Assembly: GCF_002213415.1 (NCBI RefSeq)
Contig: NZ_NJGU01000005.1
Location: 62,001 to 126,000 of the forward strand
Direction: 5' to 3'
Length of the DNA stretch: 64,000 nucleotides
From: Herbaspirillum robiniae
GTDB lineage: Bacteria > Pseudomonadota > Gammaproteobacteria > Burkholderiales > Burkholderiaceae_D
Every line of letters begins with the position of its first letter. The stretch's first letter is position 1. The position numbers and the translations under genes were made by a program. Shown in pieces: positions 52,608-62,720 of this stretch. Below the pieces are notes generated by a model. That model was not told the DNA's origin and did no database searches. It saw only the letters and a program-made list of their open reading frames with translations.

Positions 52608-53891
52608 ATGAACAGCAAGGCCCTCAGCAACGAGCAGCTGCAGCAACGAAAGAACGCCGCCACCCCGCGCGGCGTCGGCGTCATGTGCGACTTTTACGCC
52701 GAACGCGCCTCCAACTCCGAACTGTGGGACGTAGAGGGCCGCCGCTTCATCGACTTCGCCGCCGGCATCGCCGTGCTCAATACCGGCCACCGCCATCCCA
52801 AGCTGCTCGACGCCATCCGCGCCCAGATGGAGAAGTTCACCCACACCGCCTACCAGATCGTGCCGTATGCGAGCTATGTCGAGCTGGCCGAGCGCATCAA
52901 CGCCGTCACCCCGGGCGACTACGCCAAGAAGACCGCCTTCTTCTCCACCGGCGCCGAGGCGGTAGAAAACGCCGTCAAGATCGCCCGCGCCCACACCGGC
53001 CGCCCGGCCATCATCGCCTTCTCCGGCGGCTTCCACGGCCGCACCATGATGGGCATGGCGCTCACCGGCAAGGTCGCGCCGTACAAGCTGGGCTTCGGTC
53101 CCTTCCCGGGCGAGGTGTTCCACGCGCCCTACCCCAACGCGCTGCACGGCATCAGCAGCGACGACGCGCTGGACGCCGTCAAGGGCCTGTTCAAGAGCGA
53201 CGTCGACCCGCACCGCGTGGCGGCCATCATCCTGGAACCGGTGCAGGGCGAAGGCGGCTTCTACGCCGCGCCGGCCGAGTTCATGCGCGGCCTGCGCGCG
53301 CTGTGCGACGAGTACGGCATCCTGCTGGTGGCCGACGAAGTGCAGACCGGCTTCGGCCGCACCGGCAAGCTGTTCGCCATGGAGCACTACGACGTGCTGC
53401 CCGATCTGATCACCATGGCCAAGAGCCTGGCCGGCGGCATGCCGCTGTCGGCCGTCAGCGGCCGCGCCGAGGTGATGGACGCGCCCGCCCCCGGTGGCCT
53501 GGGCGGCACCTATGCCGGCAACCCGCTGGCGGTGGCGTCGGCGCTGGCGGTGCTGGAAGTGATGGCCGAAGAAAACCTGGTGGCGCGCGGCGCGCGCCTG
53601 GGCGACAGGCTCAAGGCCCAGCTGGGCGAGCTCAAGTCGTCGGTGCCGCAGATCGGCGAAGTGCGCGGCCTGGGCGCGATGGTGGCGGTGGAATTCACCC
53701 AGCCCGGCACCGGCAAGCCCGACGCCGAGTACGCCAGGAAGGTCCAGCAGCATGCGCTGAAGAACGGCCTGCTGCTGCTGACCTGCGGCAGCTACGGCAA
53801 CGTCATCCGCTTCTTGTTCCCGCTGACGATTCCCGATACCGTGATGGATGAAGCGCTGGGCATCCTGTCGGCCGCCATCCGGCTGGCTTGA
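52608..53891 (+). CDS. gabT: 4-aminobutyrate--2-oxoglutarate aminotransferase
   Basis: The 427-residue class III aminotransferase has VENAVKIARAHTGRPAIIAFSGGFHGRTMM near residue 125, VADEVQTGFGRTGKLFA near 240 and LITMAKSLAGGMPLSAVSG near 268 with the PLP lysine. It converts GABA and 2-oxoglutarate to succinate semialdehyde and glutamate. Position next to a GabR-type regulator and in one direction with gabD supports GABA rather than putrescine or ornithine as substrate. Confidence 0.93.
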   Translation: MNSKALSNEQLQQRKNAATPRGVGVMCDFYAERASNSELWDVEGRRFIDFAAGIAVLNTGHRHPKLLDAIRAQMEKFTHTAYQIVPYASYVELAERINAVTPGDYAKKTAFFSTGAEAVENAVKIARAHTGRPAIIAFSGGFHGRTMMGMALTGKVAPYKLGFGPFPGEVFHAPYPNALHGISSDDALDAVKGLFKSDVDPHRVAAIILEPVQGEGGFYAAPAEFMRGLRALCDEYGILLVADEVQTGFGRTGKLFAMEHYDVLPDLITMAKSLAGGMPLSAVSGRAEVMDAPAPGGLGGTYAGNPLAVASALAVLEVMAEENLVARGARLGDRLKAQLGELKSSVPQIGEVRGLGAMVAVEFTQPGTGKPDAEYARKVQQHALKNGLLLLTCGSYGNVIRFLFPLTIPDTVMDEALGILSAAIRLA

Positions 53892-53934
53892 GTCTTGCAT
53901 CAGCGCCAGGATCGATACATGAACGGAGACCAAC

Positions 53935-55065
<1,131 letters not shown>

Positions 55066-55180
55066 GCGGCGCCGTCGTTTTCATTTCCAAGGCAACGCAA
55101 GATTGCCGGCAGTTCCAACGCATGCAGTCAATCATCGCAACAAGTACAACTAAGTAAGCACGATAACCAACGAGGAACAC

Positions 55181-56227
55181 ATGAAACGCCTATCTCCCGC
55201 TCTGCTGTCCCCGCTCGCCCTGGGCATGCTGTTTACCGTCGGCGCAGCCTCGGCCGCGGAACTGACCGTGGTCAACTTCGGCGGCGCCAACGCCAATGCG
55301 CAAAAGGTCGCCTATGTCGAACCGTTCCAGAAGAGCACCGGCACCAAGGTCGTGACGTCCGAATTCAACGGCGAGCTGGCCAAGGTCAAGGCCATGGTCG
55401 AAGCCAAGAAAGTCAGCTGGGACGTGGTGGAAATCGACGGCGGCGACCTGAACCGCGCCTGTGACGACGGCCTGATCGAAAAGCTCGACCTGGCCAAGAG
55501 CATCAAGAAGGACGACTACATCCCCGAAGCGACGGTGAGCGAATGCGGCATGGGCGCCTTCGTCTGGTCCACCGTGCTGGCCTACAACGCCGACAAGCTC
55601 AAGAACGCCCCCACCGGCTGGGCCGATTTCTGGGACACCAAGAAATACCCCGGCAAGCGCGGCATGAAGAAGAGCGCCCAGTTCAACCTGGAGTTCGCCT
55701 TGATGGCCGACGGCGTGCCGACCAAGGACGTCTACAAGGTGCTGGCCACCAAGGAAGGCGTGGAGCGCGCCTTCAAGAAGCTGGACCAGTTGAAGCCCAA
55801 TATCCAGTGGTGGGATGCGGGCGCATTGCCGGCGCAGTTCCTGGCCTCGGGCGACGTGGTGATGGCCAACGCCTACAACGGCCGCATCGACGCCGCCCAG
55901 CGCGAAGGCAAGAACCTCAAGGTGGTGTGGGCCGGCAGCGTCTACACGCTGGACTACTGGGTGATCCCGAAGGGTTCGCCGAACAAGGCGCTGGGCGAAA
56001 AGTTCATCGCCTTCGCCAGCCAGCCCGAGACCCAGAAGACCTACGCCAACAACATCGCCTACGGCCCGGTCAACAAGGGCGCGCTCAAGCTGCTGGACGC
56101 CAAGACCCTGTCCAACCTGCCGACCTCGCCGACCAACGCCAAGGACTCGGTGCAGCTGAGCCTGCAGTTCTGGACCGACCACGGCGAGGAGCTGGAACAG
56201 CGCTTCGCCGCCTGGGTCGCGAAATAA
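55181..56227 (+). CDS. ABC transporter substrate-binding protein, PotD/PotF-like
   Basis: The 348-residue precursor has a signal peptide ending GAASA and a mature SBP_bac_8-type domain (VVNFGGANANAQKVAYVEPFQKSTGTKV, VDGGDL-like WDVVEIDGGDLNRAC, WADFWDTKKYPGKRGMKKS near 145, YWVIPKGSPNK near 265). It captures the ligand in the periplasm. Neighbouring gabT and gabD make GABA or putrescine the likely ligand. GAGGAA precedes the ATG. A strong hairpin follows, which may raise its level over the permeases. Confidence 0.92.
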   Translation: MKRLSPALLSPLALGMLFTVGAASAAELTVVNFGGANANAQKVAYVEPFQKSTGTKVVTSEFNGELAKVKAMVEAKKVSWDVVEIDGGDLNRACDDGLIEKLDLAKSIKKDDYIPEATVSECGMGAFVWSTVLAYNADKLKNAPTGWADFWDTKKYPGKRGMKKSAQFNLEFALMADGVPTKDVYKVLATKEGVERAFKKLDQLKPNIQWWDAGALPAQFLASGDVVMANAYNGRIDAAQREGKNLKVVWAGSVYTLDYWVIPKGSPNKALGEKFIAFASQPETQKTYANNIAYGPVNKGALKLLDAKTLSNLPTSPTNAKDSVQLSLQFWTDHGEELEQRFAAWVAK

Positions 56228-56268
56228 GGCGCGTCGCCTTAGTCGCTTAGACCGCCGCCATGCCTGAA

Positions 56269-56295
56269 GACGGCCCGCCCCGATGGCGGGCCGTC
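56269..56295 (+). other. Intercistronic hairpin after the binding-protein gene
   Basis: GACGGCCCGCC and its exact complement form an eleven-base-pair GC-rich stem with a five-base loop. No T-run follows. Such structures protect the 3' end of binding-protein mRNA or reduce read-through into permease genes. Confidence 0.7.
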
Positions 56296-56364
56296 GACAT
56301 GACAAGCGCAGCGGCAACAGCGACATGCCGTTTGCCGACTCACGCAGCACCGGAACACAGAACC

Positions 56365-57648
56365 ATGACCACCATCGCCACCAGCTCCGCCGCAGCCATG
56401 CCACTGGCCGAACCGACACCCCAGCAACTCAGGCGCGAACTGCGCGCCGCCGAAACCCGCAAGCGCGTCGCCGCCCTGGCCCTGATCGCGCCGCTGGCGA
56501 TCTTCCTGCTGCTGACCTTCGTGGCGCCCATCGTCGCCCTGCTGCAGCGCGCGGTGGAAAACCCCGAGGTCGCCACCACGCTGCCGCGCACCGTGGCCGC
56601 ACTGGCCAGATGGGACCGCAAGGCGGCCGTGCCCGACCAGGCCTACGCCGAGCTGGCCGAAGACCTGGCGCGCGCCAAGGAAGACACCACCGCTGGCCCG
56701 CTGGCGCGCCGCATCAACATCGAGATTTCCGGTTCGCGTTCGCTGATCATGGGCACCACGCGCGCCATGCCGCTGCGCGACGCCGACGGCAAACCCTTGC
56801 CGGCCGCCGCCGCAAAGGATGCCCTGATCGCCATCAACGCCCAATGGGGCCAGCCCGACATCTGGCGCGTGATCGCGCAGAACGGCTCGCTGTATTCGCC
56901 GTATTACCTGCTGGCCTCGATGGACCTGCGCCAGAACATCTACGGCGACATCGTCCAGGCCGATCCCGACGCCTCGATCTACCGCTCCATCTTCGGCCGC
57001 ACGCTGTGGATGAGCGCGGTGGTGACCGTGATCACCCTGCTGCTGGCCTATCCGCTGGCCTACTGGCTCTCCACCATGAGCGAACGCCGCGCCAACCTGC
57101 TGATGATCCTGGTGCTGATCCCGTTCTGGACCTCGATCCTGGTGCGCGTGGCGGCCTGGATCGTGCTGCTGCAATCCGAGGGCCTGGTCAACAAGGCGCT
57201 GATGCTGGTGGGCATCACGCACGCGCCGCTGGAGATGGTGTTCAACCGTGTCGGCGTCTACGTGTCGATGACGCACATCCTGTTGCCCTTCATGATCCTG
57301 CCGCTGTACAGCGTCATGAAATCGGTGCCGCCGACCTACCTGAAAGCGGCCGTCTCGCTGGGCAGCCATCCCTTCGCCGCGTTCTGGCGCGTGTACGTGC
57401 CGCAAACTTATCCGGGCATCGGCGCCGGCGTGCTGCTGGTGTTCATCATGGCCGGCGGCTACTACATCACGCCGGCGCTCCTGGGCGGCCCCAACGAGCA
57501 GATGGTGAGCTACTTCATCGCCTACTTCATCAACACCACCATCAACTGGGGCATGGCCTGCGCGCTGGGCGCCCTGCTGCTGACCGGGACCCTGGTGCTG
57601 TACGGCGTCTACCGCCGCTTCGCCAGGATCGACGTGGGCATCGGCTGA
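56365..57648 (+). CDS. ABC transporter permease, PotB-like, with large insertion
   Basis: The 427-residue inner-membrane protein has a first helix at about residues 33-55 (AALALIAPLAIFLLLTFVAPIVALL), then a polar stretch of roughly 150 residues rich in Ala and charged residues, then five helices from about 215 with the EAA loop (VPPTYLKAAVSLGSHPFAAFWRVYVPQTYPGI) near 330. PotB-type permeases are usually near 280-300 residues, so the insertion after helix 1 accounts for the extra length; topologically it should be periplasmic. The ATG was chosen to begin the tail before helix 1. Confidence 0.9.
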   Translation: MTTIATSSAAAMPLAEPTPQQLRRELRAAETRKRVAALALIAPLAIFLLLTFVAPIVALLQRAVENPEVATTLPRTVAALARWDRKAAVPDQAYAELAEDLARAKEDTTAGPLARRINIEISGSRSLIMGTTRAMPLRDADGKPLPAAAAKDALIAINAQWGQPDIWRVIAQNGSLYSPYYLLASMDLRQNIYGDIVQADPDASIYRSIFGRTLWMSAVVTVITLLLAYPLAYWLSTMSERRANLLMILVLIPFWTSILVRVAAWIVLLQSEGLVNKALMLVGITHAPLEMVFNRVGVYVSMTHILLPFMILPLYSVMKSVPPTYLKAAVSLGSHPFAAFWRVYVPQTYPGIGAGVLLVFIMAGGYYITPALLGGPNEQMVSYFIAYFINTTINWGMACALGALLLTGTLVLYGVYRRFARIDVGIG

Positions 57649-57671
57649 TGCGCGGCCAACAGGAAACCGAC

Positions 57672-58505
57672 ATGAACAAACCTCCCCTCTTTCCGCCCTA
57701 CGTGTCGCTGCTCGAACGCGCATGGTTCTTTGCGCAGCGCAGCTTCAACCTGCTGGTGCTGCTGTTCCTGGTGCTGCCGATCCTGGTGATGATTCCGTTG
57801 TCGTTCTCCGACAGCAGCTTCCTGATGTACCCGATCAAGGGCGTGTCGCTGCGCTGGTACCAGAACCTGTTCCACTCCGACGACTGGATGCGCGCCGCGC
57901 AGAACAGCTTCATCGTGGCCCCGGCCGCGACCCTGATCGCCACCGTGCTGGGCACGCTGGCCGCGGTCGGCCTGAACAAGGCCGACTTCCGCGGCAAGGG
58001 CGTGCTGATGGCGATCCTGATCTCGCCGATGATCGTGCCGGTGGTGGTGGTCGGCGTGGGCGTGTACATGTTCTTCGCCCGCATCGGCCTGTCCGACACC
58101 TATCTCGGCCTGATCCTGGCGCACGCCGCGCTGGGCGCGCCCTTCGTGGTGACCACGGTGCTGGCCACGCTGCAGGGGTTCAACCACAACCTGGTGCGCG
58201 CCAGCCTGAGCCTGGGCGCCAGTCCCTTGCGCACCTTCTTCCGCATCACGCTGCCGGTGATCGCGCCGGGCCTGATCTCGGGCGCGCTGTTCGCCTTCGC
58301 CACCTCGTTCGACGAAGTGGTGCTGACGCTGTTCGTGGCCGGCCCCAACCAGGCCACGCTGCCGCGCCAGATGTTCGCCGGCATCAAGGACAACATCAGC
58401 CCGACCATCGCCGCGCTGGCGACCATCCTGATCATCTTCTCGACCTGCCTGCTGCTGGCGCTGGAATGGCTGCGCGGACGCAACAAGGCGGCCGCCCGCT
58501 TCTGA
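57672..58505 (+). CDS. ABC transporter permease, PotC-like
   Basis: The 277-residue protein has six helices and the EAA loop ASLSLGASPLRTFFRITLPVIAPG near residue 178. It pairs with the preceding permease. AGGAAA lies six bases ahead of this ATG; an in-frame ATG overlapping the previous stop (TGATG) eight codons earlier is a possible coupled start. The stop is 21 bases before gabD. Confidence 0.92.
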   Translation: MNKPPLFPPYVSLLERAWFFAQRSFNLLVLLFLVLPILVMIPLSFSDSSFLMYPIKGVSLRWYQNLFHSDDWMRAAQNSFIVAPAATLIATVLGTLAAVGLNKADFRGKGVLMAILISPMIVPVVVVGVGVYMFFARIGLSDTYLGLILAHAALGAPFVVTTVLATLQGFNHNLVRASLSLGASPLRTFFRITLPVIAPGLISGALFAFATSFDEVVLTLFVAGPNQATLPRQMFAGIKDNISPTIAALATILIIFSTCLLLALEWLRGRNKAAARF

Positions 58506-58526
58506 TTTCTTGAGACTGGAAACCCT

Positions 58527-59981
58527 ATGCTGCAACTGAAAGACCCCACCCTGCTGCGCCAGCAGGCCTACCTCGGCGGCCAGTGGTGCGACGCCGACGA
58601 CGGCGCCGCCTTCGATGTCGTCAACCCCGCCAACGGCGAGCGCTTGGGCAGTGTGCCCGAGATGGGCGCGACCGAAACGCGCCGCGCCATCGACGCCGCC
58701 AACGCCGCCTGGCCGGCCTGGAAGAAGAAGACCGCCAAGGAGCGCAGCGCCATCCTGCGCCGCTGGCACGACCTGATGCTGGCCAACGCCGACGACCTGG
58801 CGCTGATCATGACCGCCGAGCAGGGCAAGCCGCTGGCCGAGGCCAAGGGCGAAATCAACTATGCCGCCTCCTTCATCGAATGGTTCGCCGAAGAAGGCAA
58901 GCGCACCTACGGCGACACCATCCCCTCGCCGTCGCTCTCCAGCCGCATCGTGGTGGTGAAGGAAGCCATCGGCGTGTGCGCCGCGATCACGCCGTGGAAC
59001 TTCCCGGCCGCGATGATCACCCGCAAGGCCGGACCGGCGCTGGCCGCCGGCTGCCCGATGGTGTTGAAGCCGGCCGAAGCCACGCCCTTCTCGGCGCTGG
59101 CGCTGGCGGTGCTGGCCGAACGCGCCGGCATCCCGGCCGGCATCTTCAGCGTAGTGACCGGTTCGCCCAAGGCCATCGGCGGCGAGATGACCTCCAACCC
59201 CATCGTGCGCAAGCTGTCCTTCACCGGCTCCACCGCGGTGGGCAAGCTGCTGATGCAGCAAAGCGCCTCCACCATCAAGAAACTGTCGCTGGAGCTGGGC
59301 GGCAACGCGCCCTTCATCGTGTTCGACGACGCCGACCTGGACGCCGCAGTCGAGGGCGCGATGGCCTCCAAGTACCGCAACGCCGGCCAGACCTGCGTGT
59401 GTGCCAACCGCATCTATGTGCAGGACGGCGTCTACGAGGCCTTCGCCGCCAGGCTGGTGGAAGCGGTCAGGAAACTCAAGGTCGGCGACGGCATGGAAAA
59501 CGGCACCACCACCGGCCCGCTGATCAACGAGGCGGCGGTGCAAAAGGTCGAGCTGCACATCGCCGACGCGCTGGGCAAGGGCGCGCGCGTGCTCACCGGC
59601 GGCGCCCGCCATGCGCTCGGTCACGGCTTCTTCGAGCCGACCGTGCTGGCCGACGTCACGCCGGACATGCGCGTGGCGCGTGAAGAGACCTTCGGCCCGA
59701 TGGCGCCGCTGTTCCGCTTCAGGACCGATGAAGAAGCCGTCGCCCTGGCCAACGACACCGAGTTCGGCCTGGCCAGCTATTTCTACTCGCGCGACATCGG
59801 CCGCATCTGGCGCGTGGCCGAAGGCCTGGAGTCGGGCATGGTCGGCATCAACACCGGGCTGATCTCCAACGAGGTGGCGCCGTTCGGCGGCGTCAAGCAA
59901 TCCGGCCTGGGCCGCGAAGGTTCGCACTACGGCATCGACGACTACCTGGCCATCAAGTACCTGTGCATGGGCGGCATCTGA
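58527..59981 (+). CDS. gabD: Succinate-semialdehyde dehydrogenase (NAD(P)+)
   Basis: The 484-residue aldehyde dehydrogenase has AAITPWNFPAAMITRK near residue 155, FTGSTAVGKLL near 233, LELGGNAPFIVFDDADLD near 255 with the catalytic Glu, and NAGQTCVCANR near 288 with the nucleophile Cys. GabD has this GQTCVCANR form. It oxidises succinate semialdehyde from GabT to succinate. Last gene of the gabT-ABC-gabD set; a GC-rich hairpin follows. Confidence 0.94.
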   Translation: MLQLKDPTLLRQQAYLGGQWCDADDGAAFDVVNPANGERLGSVPEMGATETRRAIDAANAAWPAWKKKTAKERSAILRRWHDLMLANADDLALIMTAEQGKPLAEAKGEINYAASFIEWFAEEGKRTYGDTIPSPSLSSRIVVVKEAIGVCAAITPWNFPAAMITRKAGPALAAGCPMVLKPAEATPFSALALAVLAERAGIPAGIFSVVTGSPKAIGGEMTSNPIVRKLSFTGSTAVGKLLMQQSASTIKKLSLELGGNAPFIVFDDADLDAAVEGAMASKYRNAGQTCVCANRIYVQDGVYEAFAARLVEAVRKLKVGDGMENGTTTGPLINEAAVQKVELHIADALGKGARVLTGGARHALGHGFFEPTVLADVTPDMRVAREETFGPMAPLFRFRTDEEAVALANDTEFGLASYFYSRDIGRIWRVAEGLESGMVGINTGLISNEVAPFGGVKQSGLGREGSHYGIDDYLAIKYLCMGGI

Positions 59982-60036
59982 GCCTGCGCCATTCCCTTTC
60001 TTCCCGGCCGGCAGGATGAGGGCCGGGGACGTTTCC

Positions 60037-60067
60037 CGCCGTACGGTTCAGCCTGGACCGTGCGGCG
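60037..60067 (+). terminator. Hairpin after gabD
   Basis: An eleven-base stem with one mismatch (CGCCG-ACGGT arms) and a nine-base loop, 55 bases after the stop, with no T-run. It is a candidate weak or Rho-assisted terminator. Confidence 0.5.
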
Positions 60068-60133
60068 CCGCCGCATTTTCGCTCCCCGCAAAGCCGCTCC
60101 CAGCCTGGACACCCATAAGACATAGCAATATGC

Positions 60134-60180
60134 AAAATTAGAAATCATAATTTTTCTTATGGCCTCGGCGGACGTATAAA
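60134..60180 (+). promoter_or_regulatory. AT-rich dyad and -10 upstream of the MHS permease
   Basis: AAAATT-N9-AATTTT at 60134-60154 lies in a sharply AT-rich patch, followed by TATAAA at 60175-60180 as a likely -10; the -35 (TTTTCT) is weak. This pattern fits an activator-dependent promoter, perhaps under the LysR protein encoded at the end of the set. Confidence 0.45.
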
Positions 60181-60225
60181 TCTGTTCTCGCACCATCAAT
60201 TCACAACAAACGGGAGAGCAGAACA

Positions 60226-61569
60226 ATGAGCAGCACCACAGCCACTCGGCGTCACCAGCCGGTCCGCGCATCGCTGGCGGCCTTCGTCGGCACCATGATC
60301 GAATGGTACGACTTCTACATCTACGCCACCGCCGCCGCGCTGGTGTTCGGCAAGTTGTTCTTCCCCACCACCACGGGCTTCTACGGCACGCTGGCCTCGT
60401 TCGGCACCTTCGCCGTGGGCTTCTTCGCGCGGCCGCTGGGCGGCGCGGTGTTCGGCTACATCGGCGACCGCATCGGCCGCAAGAAGTCGCTGGTGGTGAC
60501 GCTGCTGATGATGGGTACGGTCACGGTGCTGATCGGCCTGTTGCCGACCTACGCCAGCATCGGCGTATGGGCGCCGGTGGCTCTGGTGGCGCTGCGCTTC
60601 ATCCAGGGCATCGCGGTGGGCGGCGAATGGGGCGGCGCGGTGCTGATGGCCAGCGAGCATTCGCCGGACCAGAGCCGCCGCACCTTCCTGGCGTCCTTCG
60701 CCCAGCTCGGCAGCCCGGCCGGCCTGATCCTGGCCACGCTGATGTTCAAGCTGGTCAGTTCGCTGGACAACGAGGTCTTCCTCGACTGGGGCTGGCGCGT
60801 GCCGTTCCTGCTGAGCGCCGTGCTGCTGGCGGTGGGCTTCGCCATCCGCCTGTCGGTCAACGAGTCGCCTGATTTCCTGGACGAGCAGGCGCGCCGCGAA
60901 CAGGCCGCGCGCAACACCCAGGCCAAGCGCGAATCGGCGCCGCTGGCCGAAGTATTCAAGAGCGCCCCCGGCCTGCTGGCGCTGGCCATCGGCGCCAACG
61001 TGCTGGGCATCGCCGGCTTCTACTTCACCAATACCTTCATGCTGGTCTACACCACGCAGTACCTGCACCTGCAGCGCGGCCTGGTGCTCAACTGCCTGCT
61101 GGTGGTGTCGGTGATGCAGTTCTTCATCACGCCGCTGTCGGCGCATATCGCGCGCAAGGTCGGCAACCACCGCTTCCTGGTGCTGGTGTCGGCGCTGTCC
61201 ATCCTCTCGCCCTACATCATGTTCTCGCTGGTCGACATCGGCTCGCTCACCGCCGTCACGCTCGGCGTGGGCGTGGCGATCCTGTTCATCGGCGCCTACT
61301 ACGCGGTGATCGCCGGCTTCGTCAGCGAAGCCTTCCCGACCCGCGTCCGCTACACCGGCATCTCGATGGCCTACCAGGTCTCGGGCGCCATCTTCGGCGG
61401 CCTCACGCCGCTCCTGGGCACCGTGCTGGCCGAGAAATTCCAGGGTCACTGGTGGCCGCTGGCGCTGCTGTTCTCCGCCATCTCGCTGCTGTCGATGCTG
61501 TGCGTGTCGCGCCTGGGCGCGCAGCGCCAGGCCGGCGCCGCCGCGTTCAAGCTGCAGCAGGAGGCGTGA
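60226..61569 (+). CDS. MFS permease, metabolite:H+ symporter (MHS) family
   Basis: The 447-residue protein has the MHS start ASLAAFVGTMIEWYDFYIYATAAALVFGKLFFP, then LGGAVFGYIGDRIGRKKSLVVTLLMMG and IQGIAVGGEWGGAVLMASEH near residue 125. The family includes ShiA, ProP, KgtP and citrate carriers. GGGAGAG precedes the ATG. The next gene's ATG shares one base with this stop, so transporter and deacetylase are translationally coupled and the substrate is probably acetylated. Downstream of the GABA operon but with its own promoter. Confidence 0.9.
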   Translation: MSSTTATRRHQPVRASLAAFVGTMIEWYDFYIYATAAALVFGKLFFPTTTGFYGTLASFGTFAVGFFARPLGGAVFGYIGDRIGRKKSLVVTLLMMGTVTVLIGLLPTYASIGVWAPVALVALRFIQGIAVGGEWGGAVLMASEHSPDQSRRTFLASFAQLGSPAGLILATLMFKLVSSLDNEVFLDWGWRVPFLLSAVLLAVGFAIRLSVNESPDFLDEQARREQAARNTQAKRESAPLAEVFKSAPGLLALAIGANVLGIAGFYFTNTFMLVYTTQYLHLQRGLVLNCLLVVSVMQFFITPLSAHIARKVGNHRFLVLVSALSILSPYIMFSLVDIGSLTAVTLGVGVAILFIGAYYAVIAGFVSEAFPTRVRYTGISMAYQVSGAIFGGLTPLLGTVLAEKFQGHWWPLALLFSAISLLSMLCVSRLGAQRQAGAAAFKLQQEA

Positions 61570-62588
61570 TGAAAGCCTTCTACCATCCCGACCAGAAGCT
61601 GCACCATCCGCAAAGCTATTACTCGCGCGGCAAGATGCGCGTGCCGCAGGAGGTGCCGCAACGCCTGGACGAACTGGCCGCCGTGGCCGCCCGCCTAGGC
61701 TTCACGGTGCAGCAGCCGGCCGATGCCGGCGCGGCGCCGATCGGCGCGGTGCACTCGCTGGACTACCTGCAGTTCCTGCAGGAGGCGCACGCGCAGTGGA
61801 TGGCCTTGCCCGACGACTGGGGCAACGAGGTGGTTTCCAACATCTTCGTGCGCCACCCCAATCCGCTGCGCGGCGTGCTGGCCAAGGCCGCGCACTACCT
61901 GGCCGACGGCAGCTGCCCGGTGGGGCCGCACACCTGGCGCTCGGCCTACTGGGCGGCGCAGTGCGCCATCGCCGGCGCCCAGGCGCTGCTGCAGGGCGAG
62001 CGCCAGGCCTACGCCATCTGCCGGCCGCCCGGCCATCATGCGCGGCGCGACGCCGCCGGCGGCTTCTGCTATCTGAACAACGCCGCCATCGCGGCGCAGA
62101 TGCTGAGCGAAAAGCACAAGCGCGTGCTGGTGCTGGACACCGACATGCACCACGGCCAGGGCATACAGGAAATCTTCTACGCCCGACGCGACGTCATGTA
62201 CGTCTCCATCCACGGCGACCCGGAGAACTTCTATCCGGTGGTGGCCGGCTTCGAGGACGAGCGCGGCAGCGGCGAGGGCTACGGCTACAACCTCAACCTG
62301 CCGATGCCGCACCATTCGCCGGAGGCGGTGTTCTTCGAACGGCTGGAGCGGGCTTGCCGCGCCATCGAGCTGTACCAGCCGGAGGCGCTGGTGCTGAGCC
62401 TGGGTTTCGACATCTTCGAGAAGGACCCGCAGGCCATGGTGGGCGTCACCGCCGCCGGCTTCGAGCGGCTGGGCCGCGCGGTCGGCCGCTTCGCGCTGCC
62501 CACGCTGGTGGTGCAGGAAGGCGGTTACTATATCGAAGGCCTGCAGGACAACGCCGAACGCTTCTTCGCCGGGCTGGCGCATCCTTAG
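61569..62588 (+). CDS. Histone-deacetylase-family protein, acetylpolyamine amidohydrolase-like
   Basis: The 339-residue protein has the arginase/deacetylase fold motifs: ICRPPGHHARRDAAGGFCYLNNAAIAA near residues 150-175 (catalytic His pair), VLVLDTDMHHGQGIQEIFY near 195 and LSLGFDIFEKDP near 280 for zinc ligands, and EGGYYIEGL near 318 with the catalytic Tyr. The length matches the Mycoplana acetylpolyamine amidohydrolase, which removes acetyl groups from N-acetylputrescine and related compounds. AGGAGG precedes the start, which overlaps the permease stop. Neighbouring GABA genes make acetylputrescine a reasonable substrate guess. Confidence 0.87.
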   Translation: MKAFYHPDQKLHHPQSYYSRGKMRVPQEVPQRLDELAAVAARLGFTVQQPADAGAAPIGAVHSLDYLQFLQEAHAQWMALPDDWGNEVVSNIFVRHPNPLRGVLAKAAHYLADGSCPVGPHTWRSAYWAAQCAIAGAQALLQGERQAYAICRPPGHHARRDAAGGFCYLNNAAIAAQMLSEKHKRVLVLDTDMHHGQGIQEIFYARRDVMYVSIHGDPENFYPVVAGFEDERGSGEGYGYNLNLPMPHHSPEAVFFERLERACRAIELYQPEALVLSLGFDIFEKDPQAMVGVTAAGFERLGRAVGRFALPTLVVQEGGYYIEGLQDNAERFFAGLAHP

Positions 62589-62720
62589 GCGCCGGCGGCG
62601 GACCTGCTGCTGCGTTCCTGCATTCCAGCCTCGCCGTCCAACCACCCAGCCTGCCGCCAGATGACCGTCGCCGACCACACCGCCGCCCGCCTCCTGCATC
62701 CCTCGCTCTCGTCGGAGCGC

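Noticed and set aside
57609..59927. 772-codon open frame on the minus strand
   Set aside because: Antisense to the PotC-like permease and gabD; His/Gln/Gly/Arg-rich translation typical of shadows in GC-rich DNA.
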